Assembly: GCF_019711685.1 (NCBI RefSeq)
Contig: NZ_JAIGYQ010000001.1
Span: 278,500 to 342,499, forward strand
Reading direction: 5' to 3'
Source: Helicobacter turcicus
GTDB taxonomy: Bacteria; Campylobacterota; Campylobacteria; Campylobacterales; Helicobacteraceae
DNA: 64,000 nucleotides
Below, piece by piece: positions 38,347 through 47,778 of this stretch (positions are counted from its first letter, which is position 1; each line of letters starts with the position of its first letter). Below the pieces are notes generated by a model that was not told where the DNA came from, ran no database searches, and was given only the letters and a program-made list of their open reading frames with translations. A program made the position numbers and the translations under genes.

Positions 38347-40787
38347 TTTAAAGCCTTTATAGAAGCATTTACATAGCGTGAAGTCCCGGCTTTCTCCGCT
38401 TCACATACACCAAGAGCTGCAAAATCCCCTTGCATACCCCTATCAATACTCACTTCTGAACACACAACCACTCCATTTAAGAAATCAATCTCCACCTTAT
38501 CACCCTGTTCTAGCTCAAGCTTTTGCGCATACTCCTTACTAAGCTGTAAGCCATTTTTAGAATCTAAATGTGGAGATTCCAAAGTGTTTTTAGAAAAATG
38601 TGCCACACTATTGCGCACATAGAGATTATAATGCCCCAAAGATTCCAAAGTTATAGGGGCAATTTCTCTTTCTTCTTTAGGGTAATCTACTTCCAAAAGA
38701 TACCCGCGAATCTCTGTGCCATCATTTGCAAAACCAAACTCCAAGTCATCATAAGAAATACTCTTAAAGCCTTTAAAAATTGGTAATTCTCGCGTATAAT
38801 CCACACTATATTCATGCTCTAAGCCTAATGCTTTTGCAATATCATTAAAGCAATACCCATAATAAGGCGTAGCAGGTGCAATAGGCACCACGCGTTTATC
38901 CACATTCACTAGTGTGCCTTCTTGCTCACTTAGATAAGGCATTTGCAAAACGTTATCTGCCTGCACACCAATTGTGTATTTTCCTTCTACATTATAACCG
39001 ATGCTATACCCTAAGCTTTCTTTATCCAAATCACAGATAAGCGCAATTCCAAGTGCATTTGTTCCTGGAGGCAACAACATTATCTTAACCACACTTAATG
39101 CTTCAATGTAACCTAAAATCTTAGCAATATTCTCCGCATTTCTCGCACCATATACATCAAATCCTATCACCAAAATAGGATTTTTTGCACCACTTAATGC
39201 AGTTTTCGTGTTTTCTATTGCTTTCCTTATAGAATCCCCGCAATACGCATATAGTGCGCTTGTTATCACTTCCACTTCTTCACTTTGCATTTCTGTGATT
39301 TCTTTTTCTGTAGAAGTTACATTGCCTTCACTATCACACACTTCTTCTTTTATCTTTTTCTTCACTTCTTTTTGTATTGTTTGCTTTTCTATTTGCTCAA
39401 AATTTGCAATCTGTGCTCTTAAATGTTCTGGCATTACATCACTAGGAATACACACGCTTGCAAGTAATAACGCCATAGCTTCTTCACTATCTGGCTTATA
39501 GATTCCACAAACTGGAGATTTTACAAAGTTATTTAATGCAACATCCTCCATTGTATGAAAACTTACAAGATTTGCTCCCTTGTTTTGCTTCATTGCATTA
39601 TTAATATTATGCGTTACCACTGGCATATCATAACTTAATGCCCCACCAAAAGTTATCACAAGCGTACTTTGCGTAATTTTCTTTTGCGTAGCACTTCCTA
39701 AATTTCCAGAGATTTTACTAAAAGAATCCAAAAACTTTTTAAAAGGATATACGCTATCACACACAAGCTTATAACCAAATCTTTCTTTTAGTTGTTGCAA
39801 CATTAACGCTTCTTCATTGCTAATATCACTAGCAAATTTAATCGTTTGCGCTTCTTTGAAGGCTGCAATAGTCTTATTAAAGGAATCTAAATCTTTTTTG
39901 ATGTGCTGATTATTTGCACTAAATGCTAGGCGCCCAGCTGGACAAAGTGTAGAAAAATTCCAATCACTAACTACACGATAAACTTCTTTCTCTCTTCCGC
40001 TGATACCTTTTTGCTTCACTTCATAGGTTAGCGCACAGCCATTAGCGCAATGCACACAGGTGCTATCAATTTTCTCTAATTCCCAAGCATTAGAACGGTA
40101 TTGAAAATGCCCGATACTTAACGCGCCCACAGGACACACACTCACACATTCTCCACAATCTCCACACGCATCAGCTTCCACTCCATTTAATCCAATAAGC
40201 GACTTCTTAAACTTAGTCCAAACGCCATAGGCATCTTTTGGCATACTATCTTTATAGGCTTTATCTGGCATTTCTCCATCAAATTTCAACGCCTTAATAT
40301 GCGATTTACCAATCTTATCTTTACATAAAGTTACACAACGTTCACACACGATACACAAATTAGGATCATAAACCGCTTTACCCCATTTATCAAAAGGCTT
40401 ATAGCTATCCTTTAACGCATAGTTTTGCTCCTTAACGCCCACATAATGCGTATAATTTTGCAACTCACATTCTCCACTTTTATCGCAAACTCCACATTGC
40501 AAAGGGTGATTTACATCATAAGCTTGCATAATTGCCACACGTTCTTCTTCAATCTCTGGCGTATTCACCACCACTTGCATTCCATCTTTAACTTTTGCAT
40601 TGCACGCATACACCCGCTTCCCATCGGCTTCTACCATACACATTTTGCACGCAAGTGTAGGAGATGCGCAAGAAAGATAGCAAATTGCCGGAATAAAAAT
40701 GGAATTTGCGCGCGCAACATTCAAAATGCTCTCACCCTCACAGCAAGTTACTTCACAGCCATCAATCGTTACTTTTATTCTTTCCAT
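38343..40787 (-). CDS. nuoG: Complex I subunit NuoG (iron-sulfur subunit)
   Basis: Iron-sulfur subunit of the peripheral arm. The N-terminal ~75 residues are a 2Fe-2S ferredoxin domain (CYLSCASPTLACKMC), followed by HPLQCGVCDKSGECELQ, CIVCERCVTLC and CGDCGECVSVCPVGAL cluster motifs, then CVHCANGC and a molybdopterin-oxidoreductase-like region without obvious cofactor residues. The ATG at 40787 has AAGGTGG upstream and shares a base with the preceding stop, giving 814 residues. Around residues 430-470 lies a lysine/glutamate-rich insert. Confidence 0.93.
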   Translation of the reverse strand: MERIKVTIDGCEVTCCEGESILNVARANSIFIPAICYLSCASPTLACKMCMVEADGKRVYACNAKVKDGMQVVVNTPEIEEERVAIMQAYDVNHPLQCGVCDKSGECELQNYTHYVGVKEQNYALKDSYKPFDKWGKAVYDPNLCIVCERCVTLCKDKIGKSHIKALKFDGEMPDKAYKDSMPKDAYGVWTKFKKSLIGLNGVEADACGDCGECVSVCPVGALSIGHFQYRSNAWELEKIDSTCVHCANGCALTYEVKQKGISGREKEVYRVVSDWNFSTLCPAGRLAFSANNQHIKKDLDSFNKTIAAFKEAQTIKFASDISNEEALMLQQLKERFGYKLVCDSVYPFKKFLDSFSKISGNLGSATQKKITQSTLVITFGGALSYDMPVVTHNINNAMKQNKGANLVSFHTMEDVALNNFVKSPVCGIYKPDSEEAMALLLASVCIPSDVMPEHLRAQIANFEQIEKQTIQKEVKKKIKEEVCDSEGNVTSTEKEITEMQSEEVEVITSALYAYCGDSIRKAIENTKTALSGAKNPILVIGFDVYGARNAENIAKILGYIEALSVVKIMLLPPGTNALGIALICDLDKESLGYSIGYNVEGKYTIGVQADNVLQMPYLSEQEGTLVNVDKRVVPIAPATPYYGYCFNDIAKALGLEHEYSVDYTRELPIFKGFKSISYDDLEFGFANDGTEIRGYLLEVDYPKEEREIAPITLESLGHYNLYVRNSVAHFSKNTLESPHLDSKNGLQLSKEYAQKLELEQGDKVEIDFLNGVVVCSEVSIDRGMQGDFAALGVCEAEKAGTSRYVNASIKALK

Positions 40788-41614
40788 TACGCCACCTTGC
40801 TTAAACTTACAAGTTGATAACAAAAACCATTTTGCAACACTTCCCTAGAAGTCCATAGGATTCCAACCATCCCTTTAAGCTCTGTATTGCACTGCATTTT
40901 TGCTAAAACCTCTTGATGAGATTCCAACTTTACCTTAACCTCTATACCATCTTGTGCTTTACTTACCATACAAAACTGCCTAGAAACCTCTAAAACATTA
41001 TTTTTTTTAGCGTTTTCTTGCACATAGACTACCAAACCATCATAGTTTCCTAACTCTTCTAAAGGTTGAATTGCCGAATGTTCTAACAGAATCTTTTCTA
41101 TTTCGGACTCTAAAAATACAAGTTTCAAATTTTTTAATGCCACACTAAGCAGGGCTAAGATTTTCGCTATATTTTCTACATTTTTGTGTGTGGCTAAATC
41201 CGAGCCAACAAGCAATGTTAAACCGCACTTTTCATAACTTTGTACAATCTGTTCTAGCTCTTCTTCGGAGAAATTACATTCAGAAGCAAGATAACCCACA
41301 TCAAGCGTTTTTGCAAAATCCTGCAATAGACTACTTCCAAAAGGACTCAATCCATAGGCAAGCAATGCGACGATAGCCTCCTCTACTCCCACCTCATAGA
41401 CAAATTGTGTAAAACCATAAGGATTAAAATGCAAAGGATGTAACAAAAATACACTATTTTGTTTGGAATCTATTTTGAATTCCTCATTTTCTAAAACTTT
41501 GCTGAAATCTTCCACAAATCCCCCAAAAAGCAAAACATTTTGGGCTTCTTTTACTACACTTAAATCACAAGCGATTCCACCATTTTTAAGAAATGTTTGC
41601 ATTAACATATTCAT
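40787..41614 (-). CDS. Complex I accessory subunit in the nuoF position (HP1265/Cj1574c-like)
   Basis: Occupies the place of nuoF but, at 275 residues, is much shorter than NuoF and lacks its NADH/FMN site (no glycine-rich nucleotide loop) and 4Fe-4S cysteine cluster. It resembles the HP1265/Cj1574c proteins that replace NuoF in Helicobacter and Campylobacter, where the complex is thought to take electrons from flavodoxin or ferredoxin instead of NADH. It contains mostly LVGSDLATHKNVENIAKIL-type Rossmann-like segments. ATGA overlaps the previous gene. The precise role is inferred from position. Confidence 0.82.
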   Translation of the reverse strand: MNMLMQTFLKNGGIACDLSVVKEAQNVLLFGGFVEDFSKVLENEEFKIDSKQNSVFLLHPLHFNPYGFTQFVYEVGVEEAIVALLAYGLSPFGSSLLQDFAKTLDVGYLASECNFSEEELEQIVQSYEKCGLTLLVGSDLATHKNVENIAKILALLSVALKNLKLVFLESEIEKILLEHSAIQPLEELGNYDGLVVYVQENAKKNNVLEVSRQFCMVSKAQDGIEVKVKLESHQEVLAKMQCNTELKGMVGILWTSREVLQNGFCYQLVSLSKVA

Positions 41615-41886
41615 AAAATCGCCTTTTGTGATTCTACATTTTTAGATTTTATATTTACTGGCTCTTTTCTTACTACAATGGTCCAATCCACTTCATTAAA
41701 ACGCAAGGAATTTAGTAAAGTATTCCCACTAACTTCCACGATATCAGCACTTTTTTGGACATTATCAAAATCTAGCACCTCAAAAAGAAAAATTCCAACT
41801 TCACCTTCTGCTAATTCAGAATCCAAAATCACCTTTAAACGCTCACAAAAATCATTTTTCAAATGTCGTAAATCAAAGCGTTTCAT
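41611..41886 (-). CDS. Complex I accessory subunit in the nuoE position (HP1264/Cj1575c-like)
   Basis: A 91-residue protein in the place of nuoE. It lacks the 2Fe-2S cysteines of NuoE (a single cysteine, in CERLKV). It corresponds by place and size to HP1264/Cj1575c. The ATG overlaps the nuoD stop by four bases and the stop overlaps the next gene, so it is firmly part of the operon. Its function is unknown; a docking role for the electron donor has been proposed for the pair in related species. Confidence 0.8.
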   Translation of the reverse strand: MKRFDLRHLKNDFCERLKVILDSELAEGEVGIFLFEVLDFDNVQKSADIVEVSGNTLLNSLRFNEVDWTIVVRKEPVNIKSKNVESQKAIL

Positions 41887-43112
41887 CTATCAATCTCCCC
41901 AAAGACTATATTTGTATTTCCAATAATCGTCACCACATCCGCTAGGTAATGTCCGGGCAATAAGTCCTGTAAAACTCCTGTATGAAAAAAGCTAGGTGTG
42001 CGCATTTTCACACGATAGGGATATGGCTCACCCTCAGAGCGGATAAAAAATCCAAGCTCTCCTTTTGGTGATTCTGTTGGAACATAGATTTCACCTACAG
42101 GAGGACGCATTCCTTGTGTTACTAAAACAAAATGTTGCATTAAAGAATAATTTTGCGTCATAATTTGTTCTTTTGGAGCAGAAAAATACCGCGTATCCTC
42201 ACTCATTAATAACGTATCTGTATCTTTGTATTTAGCAATAAGTTGGTATAAAATCTTAATACTTTGACGCATTTCCTCCATATACAGCAAATAGCGCCCA
42301 TAACTATCACAATTATCACTCACTGGGATGTCAAACTCCAATTCTCCATACAACTCATAAGGTTCTTCTTTTCTAATATCCCAAGAAATTCCACTTCCAC
42401 GCAATAAAACACCACTTAAACCCCAGCTTTTCGCCATCTCTGGACTCACTACACCCACATTTTCTAGGCGCATTCTCCAAATTCTATTCTCACTTAAAAT
42501 CCCCTCATACAGCTCAATTTGACTAGGCAAAAGCTCTAAGAATGCTTTCAATTTAGCAATCCAATCCGTTGGCAAATCCAATGGCACACCACCAATTCTA
42601 ACACTAGAATGCGTCAAACGTGCTCCACAATAATCCTCAATCAAATCAATAGCAAACTCACGTTCCCTAAAACAATAAAGAAAAATACTCATTGCCCCCA
42701 CATCAAGCGCATGTGTAGCAAGCCAAAAAAGGTGAGAGATAATGCGATTTAGTTCTAAAAGCATTGTCCGAATCACCTTAGCGCGTCTTGGCACATCAAC
42801 CCCTAAAAGTTTCTCCACACTCAAAGCAAATGCGTAGTTATTAGAACTTGCGGCAATATAATCCATTCTATCTGTTGTTGGCAAAAATTCATTATAAATC
42901 ATATTTTCTGCCATTTTTTCCATACCACGATGCAAATACCCGACATCAGGCGTCGCTTTCACAACCTTTTCACCCTCTAGCTCCAAAATCAAGCGCAATT
43001 GCCCATGTGCGCTAGGATGCTGGGGTCCAAAATTTACCACCATCACATTATCGCTAATGCGATCAAAAGCCACATTTTCATAAAAAGGCATGAGTTTATT
43101 TGGCTGCTGCAT
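41883..43112 (-). CDS. nuoD: Complex I subunit NuoD (49-kDa)
   Basis: Quinone-site subunit. The 409 residues start with [25 protein letters not shown] near residue 27, the quinone-site histidine region, then [16 protein letters not shown], and end with [18 protein letters not shown]. This is a separate NuoD, not a NuoCD fusion. ATG follows the nuoC stop after one base, with AAAGGA as ribosome binding site. Confidence 0.96.
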   Translation of the reverse strand: MQQPNKLMPFYENVAFDRISDNVMVVNFGPQHPSAHGQLRLILELEGEKVVKATPDVGYLHRGMEKMAENMIYNEFLPTTDRMDYIAASSNNYAFALSVEKLLGVDVPRRAKVIRTMLLELNRIISHLFWLATHALDVGAMSIFLYCFREREFAIDLIEDYCGARLTHSSVRIGGVPLDLPTDWIAKLKAFLELLPSQIELYEGILSENRIWRMRLENVGVVSPEMAKSWGLSGVLLRGSGISWDIRKEEPYELYGELEFDIPVSDNCDSYGRYLLYMEEMRQSIKILYQLIAKYKDTDTLLMSEDTRYFSAPKEQIMTQNYSLMQHFVLVTQGMRPPVGEIYVPTESPKGELGFFIRSEGEPYPYRVKMRTPSFFHTGVLQDLLPGHYLADVVTIIGNTNIVFGEIDR

Positions 43113-43113
43113 A

Positions 43114-43917
43114 CTATTTCCTTTCTTTCAGCTCTTTTGAAAGTTCTGGCTTTAGTTTTGTTACAAATAGCACACCATCTTCTTCTTGATACATGATAGG
43201 ACGCGCTCTTTCTTTATTTTCTTTAACTTCTTCTCCATAGCCCACTTCATAACCTAGATGCGAAAAACGTTTAGAATCATAACGATCAACACGCGCAGAA
43301 TCTCTTTGCTCCGGACCTATTACACCACGATATTCTTTACCAAAAATCGTATCTACTTCATACCATTGAGCCATTTCATCGCCTTGTAGAGGGTAGCTTT
43401 TTAATAGCGGATGCCCCACCCAATCATCTGGCATTAAAATGCGCTTTGGATAAGGATGATTCAGAGGCAAGATTCCAAACATATCATACATCTCTCTCTC
43501 GCTCCAATTTGCACTACTAAAGAGTGTGCTAACAGATTCTATGCGTTCACCCTTTTTCAAAAAAGTCTTTACACGCAGACGCTTCGCTTTTTGGAGAGAT
43601 AACATTTGGTAAAAAATCTCAAATCCACCCTTACTCTCTAAATAATCCATTGCACTAAGCTCACTTAGCACATCATAGCTCATTGACTTTAAAATTTCCA
43701 AAACCCTAAAAATCTCATCTTTTTCCACCCAAATCACAAGTGTGCCACGCTCAATATAAGATTCCATTATTTTAACTTGCATTTGGAGCGTTTGCACATC
43801 AGACAAATACACTCCATCACTCTCCACGCTCTCCCTTGGAATTCTAGGAGAAACATAAAATCTATCTTTGTAATTTACACTTTTTTGAGCATTTTTCTTC
43901 GGCTTATATTCTCGCAT
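43114..43917 (-). CDS. nuoC: Complex I subunit NuoC (30-kDa)
   Basis: Peripheral-arm subunit next to NuoD. The 267 residues contain the family motif [40 protein letters not shown] near residues 138-178. The N-terminal ~25 residues and C-terminal ~60 residues are charged extensions. ATG follows AAAGGA; it begins nine bases after the nuoB stop. Confidence 0.95.
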   Translation of the reverse strand: MREYKPKKNAQKSVNYKDRFYVSPRIPRESVESDGVYLSDVQTLQMQVKIMESYIERGTLVIWVEKDEIFRVLEILKSMSYDVLSELSAMDYLESKGGFEIFYQMLSLQKAKRLRVKTFLKKGERIESVSTLFSSANWSEREMYDMFGILPLNHPYPKRILMPDDWVGHPLLKSYPLQGDEMAQWYEVDTIFGKEYRGVIGPEQRDSARVDRYDSKRFSHLGYEVGYGEEVKENKERARPIMYQEEDGVLFVTKLKPELSKELKERK

Positions 43918-43926
43918 ACATTTCCT

Positions 43927-44436
43927 TTACACTAGGCGTTTTGGGGTAACTGCGCGACCTGCTTTTTGCTTACGGATTTTTTGTTGTAAAACCATTAACG
44001 CATACTGCAATGTCTCTGGACGCGGGGAACAGCCGGGCAAATAAATATCTACAGGAATAATTCTATCTACTCCTTGCACAGTAGCATAAGTATTAAACAT
44101 ACCTCCTGTATTTGCACAGCTTCCCATAGAGATCACCCATTTAGGTTCTGGCATTTGGTCATAAAGCCTACGCACAAACTGGGCGTGTTTTTTTGTAACG
44201 GTTCCTGCAATAATCATTACATCACTCTGTCTTGGGCTCGCTCTAAAAATCGTTCCAAAGCGGTCAAAATCATAACGACTAGCCCCTGTTGCCATCATTT
44301 CAATCGCACAACATGCAAGCCCATAAGTCATTGCCCACAAAGAGTTACTACGTCCCCAATTTAGAAGCTTATCCACACTTGTTAGAGCAATGGGTAATCC
44401 ACCGCTCTTAAAATAATCTACTTCATGCTCTGCCAT
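43927..44436 (-). CDS. nuoB: Complex I subunit NuoB (4Fe-4S N2)
   Basis: Carries cluster N2, the last electron carrier before quinone. Cluster ligands are visible in [26 protein letters not shown] and [11 protein letters not shown] at 44436 after AAGGAG gives the family start MAEHEVDYF (169 residues); the longer frame has no better signal. The gene overlaps nuoA by 19 bases. Confidence 0.96.
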   Translation of the reverse strand: MAEHEVDYFKSGGLPIALTSVDKLLNWGRSNSLWAMTYGLACCAIEMMATGASRYDFDRFGTIFRASPRQSDVMIIAGTVTKKHAQFVRRLYDQMPEPKWVISMGSCANTGGMFNTYATVQGVDRIIPVDIYLPGCSPRPETLQYALMVLQQKIRKQKAGRAVTPKRLV

Positions 44437-44807
44437 TGTAACGCTCCTTTTCTCCACGCATACACAAATCCAATAAGCAACAAAAAGATAAATAACACCA
44501 TTTCAACAAACCCAAACATGCCTAAAACTTGAAAATCTACCGCCCAAGGAAACATAAAAATAATCTCCACATCAAACAAAATAAACAATAACGCTATGAT
44601 ATAAAATTGTGAAGAAATACGATTGGGTTGTTTTGTCGGTGCTAAACCGCATTCATACGGGGCAAGTTTTAATTTTTGATTGTTTTTATTCGCTAACTTT
44701 CTCCCCACGAAGCGGGACAAAAAAGTTGTCGCCAAAAACGCCACAAAAGTAAAAATAAAAATCACAAATACGCCAAAGTATGGGTGTGTTACATCTAGAT
44801 GGGACAC
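44418..44807 (-). CDS. nuoA: Complex I subunit NuoA
   Basis: First gene of the operon; three-helix membrane subunit. The 129 residues include [21 protein letters not shown], the loop by the quinone channel, and [16 protein letters not shown] with conserved acidic residues. GTG start at 44807 with AAGGAT upstream. A probable -10 box lies at 44836-44841. Confidence 0.95.
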   Translation of the reverse strand: MSHLDVTHPYFGVFVIFIFTFVAFLATTFLSRFVGRKLANKNNQKLKLAPYECGLAPTKQPNRISSQFYIIALLFILFDVEIIFMFPWAVDFQVLGMFGFVEMVLFIFLLLIGFVYAWRKGALQWQSMK

Positions 44808-44835
44808 GACTATCCTTGAAAAAAAGATTTTGGTT

Positions 44836-44841
44836 ATCTTA
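44836..44841 (-). promoter_or_regulatory. Putative -10 box (TAAGAT) for the nuo operon
   Basis: GCTAAGATAACC on the minus strand, 28 bases before the nuoA GTG start. Weak match, chosen because the upstream 120 bases are T/A-rich and no better hexamer lies closer. Confidence 0.35.
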
Positions 44842-45143
44842 GCGTAGTTTTCTTAAAAAAATAAAATTTCATCTGAAAAACATTGTGTTTTGGATTCCAT
44901 ATTCTAAGTATTTTCAAAGATATTGCAAACTTGAATTAAAGGGCGAATGTAAAGTTTTTATTAATCTTTTGAAAAAATTACAAATTTATAGAAGCACTCT
45001 TAGAACTTGCGTAATTCTGGGCTTTATGCTTTGTTTTTAAAATAATAAAATAAACTGATACAAAAAGAAACATTTACACTAAAAAGAAGCATTGAAGCAA
45101 AAGTTAGAATCGGATTTTAAAAAATAAAAAGAACCAAAACGTA

Positions 45144-45166
45144 ACACTGCAGGGATTCTGCAGTGT
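45144..45166. other. Perfect 9-base inverted repeat in the nuoA-cjaA gap
   Basis: ACACTGCAG at 45144-45152 and CTGCAGTGT at 45158-45166 around the loop GGATT. The arms are more GC-rich than the surroundings and have no T-run on either side, so it looks less like an intrinsic terminator than a protein site or RNA hairpin. Confidence 0.5.
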
Positions 45167-45239
45167 GGCTTAGTATATCAAAAGGCTACAAGTATTTAGA
45201 ATCTAAATTGCAAAAATCCCTTACATAGAAACTCTAAAA

Positions 45240-45259
45240 GATTCTACAATAAGAGAATC
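45240..45259 (-). terminator. Weak hairpin after cjaA
   Basis: GATTCT/AGAATC stem of six pairs with an eight-base loop, 11 bases after the cjaA stop, followed on the minus strand by TTTTAGAG. A marginal candidate for intrinsic termination. Confidence 0.35.
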
Positions 45260-45270
45260 CTATTTTTCCA

Positions 45271-46095
45271 CTATTTTACAAACAGCACAGATTTCAGCTG
45301 ATCCTCACCATAAATTGGAGCAAGTGTTTTTGTATATGCTTCTTGCATAAAGCCATTTTCATTTAGTTTTGCAATCTCTTGATTCACCCATTCTAATAAT
45401 GTTTTATCGCCTTTTTTAACTGCTGGGGCAATCACATCTTCATTTCCAAGCTTACCAATTGCTACTACAAAATCAAGATTTTCCTTAGCCCAAGCAAAAA
45501 GTAGCAAATTATCATGCGCTAGAGCATCGCCTCTACCATCTTTAAGAGCTAGAAACGCTTCTGTATTTTGGTCAAACTTGATTAAATCAATTTCAGGATG
45601 ATTTTTCGTAAAGTAAAAATCTGCTGTTGTGCCTTTATTGACAATAAGTTTTTTACCTTTTAAGTCCGCAATATCTTTAATCACGCCACCTTTTGATACA
45701 ACACCTAAAGCAACTTTCATATAAGGTGTTGCAAAATCCACAACTTCTGCGCGCTCAGGAGTTTTTGTGAAGTTCGCCATAATCAAATCTACCTTACCAC
45801 TTTTCAAAAACTCCACACGACTTGCAGCTTCAACAAGCTCAAATTTTACTTTACTTGCATCTCCTAGTAAATCTTTTGCTATCTGTCTTGCGATATACAC
45901 ATCAAAGCCATCATTCTCACCCTTGTCATTTACAAAACCAAAAGGCGGTTTATCACTAAACACTCCCACCGTGATTACACCTTTTTGTTGAATTGCAGTA
46001 AGCCCATCTACACTAGAACTTTCGCTATTTCCACATCCTGTAAAAATACCCACTGCAAAGACTGCTAAAAACATTTTAAAGATTAGGTTTTTCAT
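45271..46095 (-). CDS. cjaA: CjaA-type amino-acid (cysteine) binding lipoprotein
   Basis: Solute-binding lipoprotein of an amino-acid ABC importer. The signal ends in GIFTGCGN (lipobox). The mature part matches CjaA of Campylobacter jejuni, a cysteine-binding immunodominant lipoprotein, in several segments: VGVFSDKPPFGFV, LVEAASRVEFLKSGKVD, NKGTTADFYFTKN, KDGRGDALAHDN and LGNEDVIAPAVKKGDK. Length is 274. No permease or ATPase is adjacent, so it must use components encoded elsewhere. ATG follows GGAAAA. The cysteine ligand is inferred from CjaA. Confidence 0.88.
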   Translation of the reverse strand: MKNLIFKMFLAVFAVGIFTGCGNSESSSVDGLTAIQQKGVITVGVFSDKPPFGFVNDKGENDGFDVYIARQIAKDLLGDASKVKFELVEAASRVEFLKSGKVDLIMANFTKTPERAEVVDFATPYMKVALGVVSKGGVIKDIADLKGKKLIVNKGTTADFYFTKNHPEIDLIKFDQNTEAFLALKDGRGDALAHDNLLLFAWAKENLDFVVAIGKLGNEDVIAPAVKKGDKTLLEWVNQEIAKLNENGFMQEAYTKTLAPIYGEDQLKSVLFVK

Positions 46096-46256
46096 TGATT
46101 TTCCTTATAAAAATTTTGCATAAAAGCGTGTAACTTTATCACTAAAGCTTTTAAAATGCACTAAAACTGGGAGATTTTTATAAAGATTCCATAAGAAAAA
46201 TGATGGATAAAAATAAAAAATTAAGAAACTAAAAGAAAAATTAAAAAGTAGATAAA

Positions 46257-46270
46257 TCCCCAAATGGGGA
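46257..46270 (-). terminator. Hairpin terminator after the DUF465 gene
   Basis: TCCCC/GGGGA stem with a four-base loop, six bases after the stop of the minus-strand gene at 46277, followed by TTTATC. A short GC-rich hairpin in very AT-rich surroundings. Confidence 0.6.
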
Positions 46271-46276
46271 CCTAGT

Positions 46277-46501
46277 TTATTTTTTCTCCTTAATGTATTC
46301 CATTACCATTGCGTAAGCTTCATCTTTAAGCTCTAGTTTTTTACGCTTTAACTCAGATAACTCCATATCTGTTGCGTGTTCTCTACCTTCTACGATATCT
46401 TGAATTTTTTGGTCTAACTCGTTATGTTCATCAAAAATCTTAGCAAAATGTGCATTTTCTTGTTTTAAAATGCTAATCTCATCCCTATACTCGTGTAACA
46501 T
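46277..46501 (-). CDS. DUF465 (YdcH-like) small helical protein
   Basis: A 74-residue, highly charged helical protein. MLHEYRDEISILKQENAHFAKIFDEHNELDQKI, ending in LKRKKLELKDEAYAMV, is the typical pattern of the DUF465/YdcH family (a helical hairpin with a conserved LKxxKLxLKD segment). No enzymatic role is known. ATG is preceded by AAGGAG and a TATAAT box at 46534-46539, and a hairpin follows it, so it is monocistronic. Confidence 0.85.
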   Translation of the reverse strand: MLHEYRDEISILKQENAHFAKIFDEHNELDQKIQDIVEGREHATDMELSELKRKKLELKDEAYAMVMEYIKEKK

Positions 46502-46533
46502 AGATTCTCCTTACAAGATAAATTAACCTTAAG

Positions 46534-46539
46534 ATTATA
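46534..46539 (-). promoter_or_regulatory. Putative -10 box (TATAAT) for the DUF465 gene
   Basis: TTTATAATC on the minus strand, 32 bases upstream of the ATG at 46501, in the gap after argJ. Confidence 0.5.
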
Positions 46540-46587
46540 AACAAAATTGTCTTAATCCTTGCAATTATTTCAAAATTTTTAAGAACT

Positions 46588-47778
46588 TTAAGAACGATAA
46601 TCTGCGTTGATTTTCACATATTCATAGCCTAAATCACAACCATAAGCGACAAATGCACCCTCACCAACTCCAAGGACACAAGTGATTTTAAAGGAATCCT
46701 GTTTCAAAATTTCCGCGGCTTTTTGCTCATATTCCTCATTAAAATAAATCACTCCCTTTTGATATACACACACATCGCCAAAATAAATCTCTAATGTCTT
46801 TGGATTACAAGTAATTCCGCTTGCACCAATAGTTGATGCTATTCTCCCCCAATTTGGATCACAGCCAAAAAGCGCAGTTTTTACAAGTAAAGATTGACTA
46901 AGTGCTTTTGCACCCCTCTTTGCTTCCTCCTTATTCTTAGCACCCTTAACCTCAAAGGCAACTAACTTTGTAGCTCCCTCTCCATCACGCACAATATCTG
47001 TGGCAAGTTTGTGCATTACTTTCTCAAGAGTAAATAAAAATGCTTCTTTATCATATACTCCACTTTTACCATTGCTTAGAAGTAACACTGTATCATTTGT
47101 GGAGGTATCACCATCTACACTAATAGCATTAAATGTGGAATCTGCTGCCTTTAAAAGCAATTCTTGCATATCTCTTTTTGGAATACTAGCATCTGTTGTG
47201 ATAAAGCATAGCATTGTAGCAAGACTTGGATTAATCATTCCAGCACCCTTACACATTGCACCGATTCTAAAACTACGCTTATCTTCTAGGACGACTTCAA
47301 AAGCAATAGTTTTGCTAAAACTATCCGTTGTCATAATCGCCTCTGCTGCATTGTTGTGATTCTTTTGACTTAAATCAAATTTATTAAAACTCTCTATAAT
47401 TTTTACTTTTGGTAACTGCACACCAATCACACCTGTAGAGCTCATAATAGGATTTTGGATTCCACTAAAGCGATATTGCAACCCCCCTAGCACTTCTTTG
47501 ACGCTCTCCAAGCCTTCATCACCTGTTAGTGCATTAGCATTTTTAGAATTTACCAGCACAAAATTTGTCTTAAAATCTTTTGGATAACTCTTAAAATGTA
47601 AAATTGGGGCGGCACAAAACTTATTTTTTGTAAAAATTCCCTCCACCTCACACAAGGAATCTGCATAAATAAACGCAACATCTAATCCATTATCTTTTTT
47701 AAGTCCAGCACTCACACCATCACAATAAAAGCCCTGTGGAGCAACAACTCCCCCATCAATTGAAAACACACTAAACAT
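46588..47778 (-). CDS. argJ: Glutamate N-acetyltransferase/ornithine acetyltransferase
   Basis: Recycles the acetyl group between acetylornithine and glutamate in arginine biosynthesis. The self-cleavage site is visible in [21 protein letters not shown] near residue 180, where the proenzyme splits before the threonine of ATML. GVTAPQGF-type start ([12 protein letters not shown]), [10 protein letters not shown] and DGDTSTNDT are further family segments. Length 396. The ATG lies eight bases inside the end of the K+ channel gene. H. pylori lacks this pathway, so its presence argues for an enterohepatic species. Confidence 0.94.
   Translation of the reverse strand: MFSVFSIDGGVVAPQGFYCDGVSAGLKKDNGLDVAFIYADSLCEVEGIFTKNKFCAAPILHFKSYPKDFKTNFVLVNSKNANALTGDEGLESVKEVLGGLQYRFSGIQNPIMSSTGVIGVQLPKVKIIESFNKFDLSQKNHNNAAEAIMTTDSFSKTIAFEVVLEDKRSFRIGAMCKGAGMINPSLATMLCFITTDASIPKRDMQELLLKAADSTFNAISVDGDTSTNDTVLLLSNGKSGVYDKEAFLFTLEKVMHKLATDIVRDGEGATKLVAFEVKGAKNKEEAKRGAKALSQSLLVKTALFGCDPNWGRIASTIGASGITCNPKTLEIYFGDVCVYQKGVIYFNEEYEQKAAEILKQDSFKITCVLGVGEGAFVAYGCDLGYEYVKINADYRS

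Larger units (their letters stand above)
44808..45270. other. 463-base intergenic region between cjaA and nuoA
   Basis: No open frame with a credible start was seen. It holds the probable nuo promoter (44836-44841, minus), a perfect 9-base hairpin (45144-45166) and a weak hairpin after cjaA (45240-45259). The stretch 44860-45130 is AT-rich with nothing recognisable. Confidence 0.6.
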
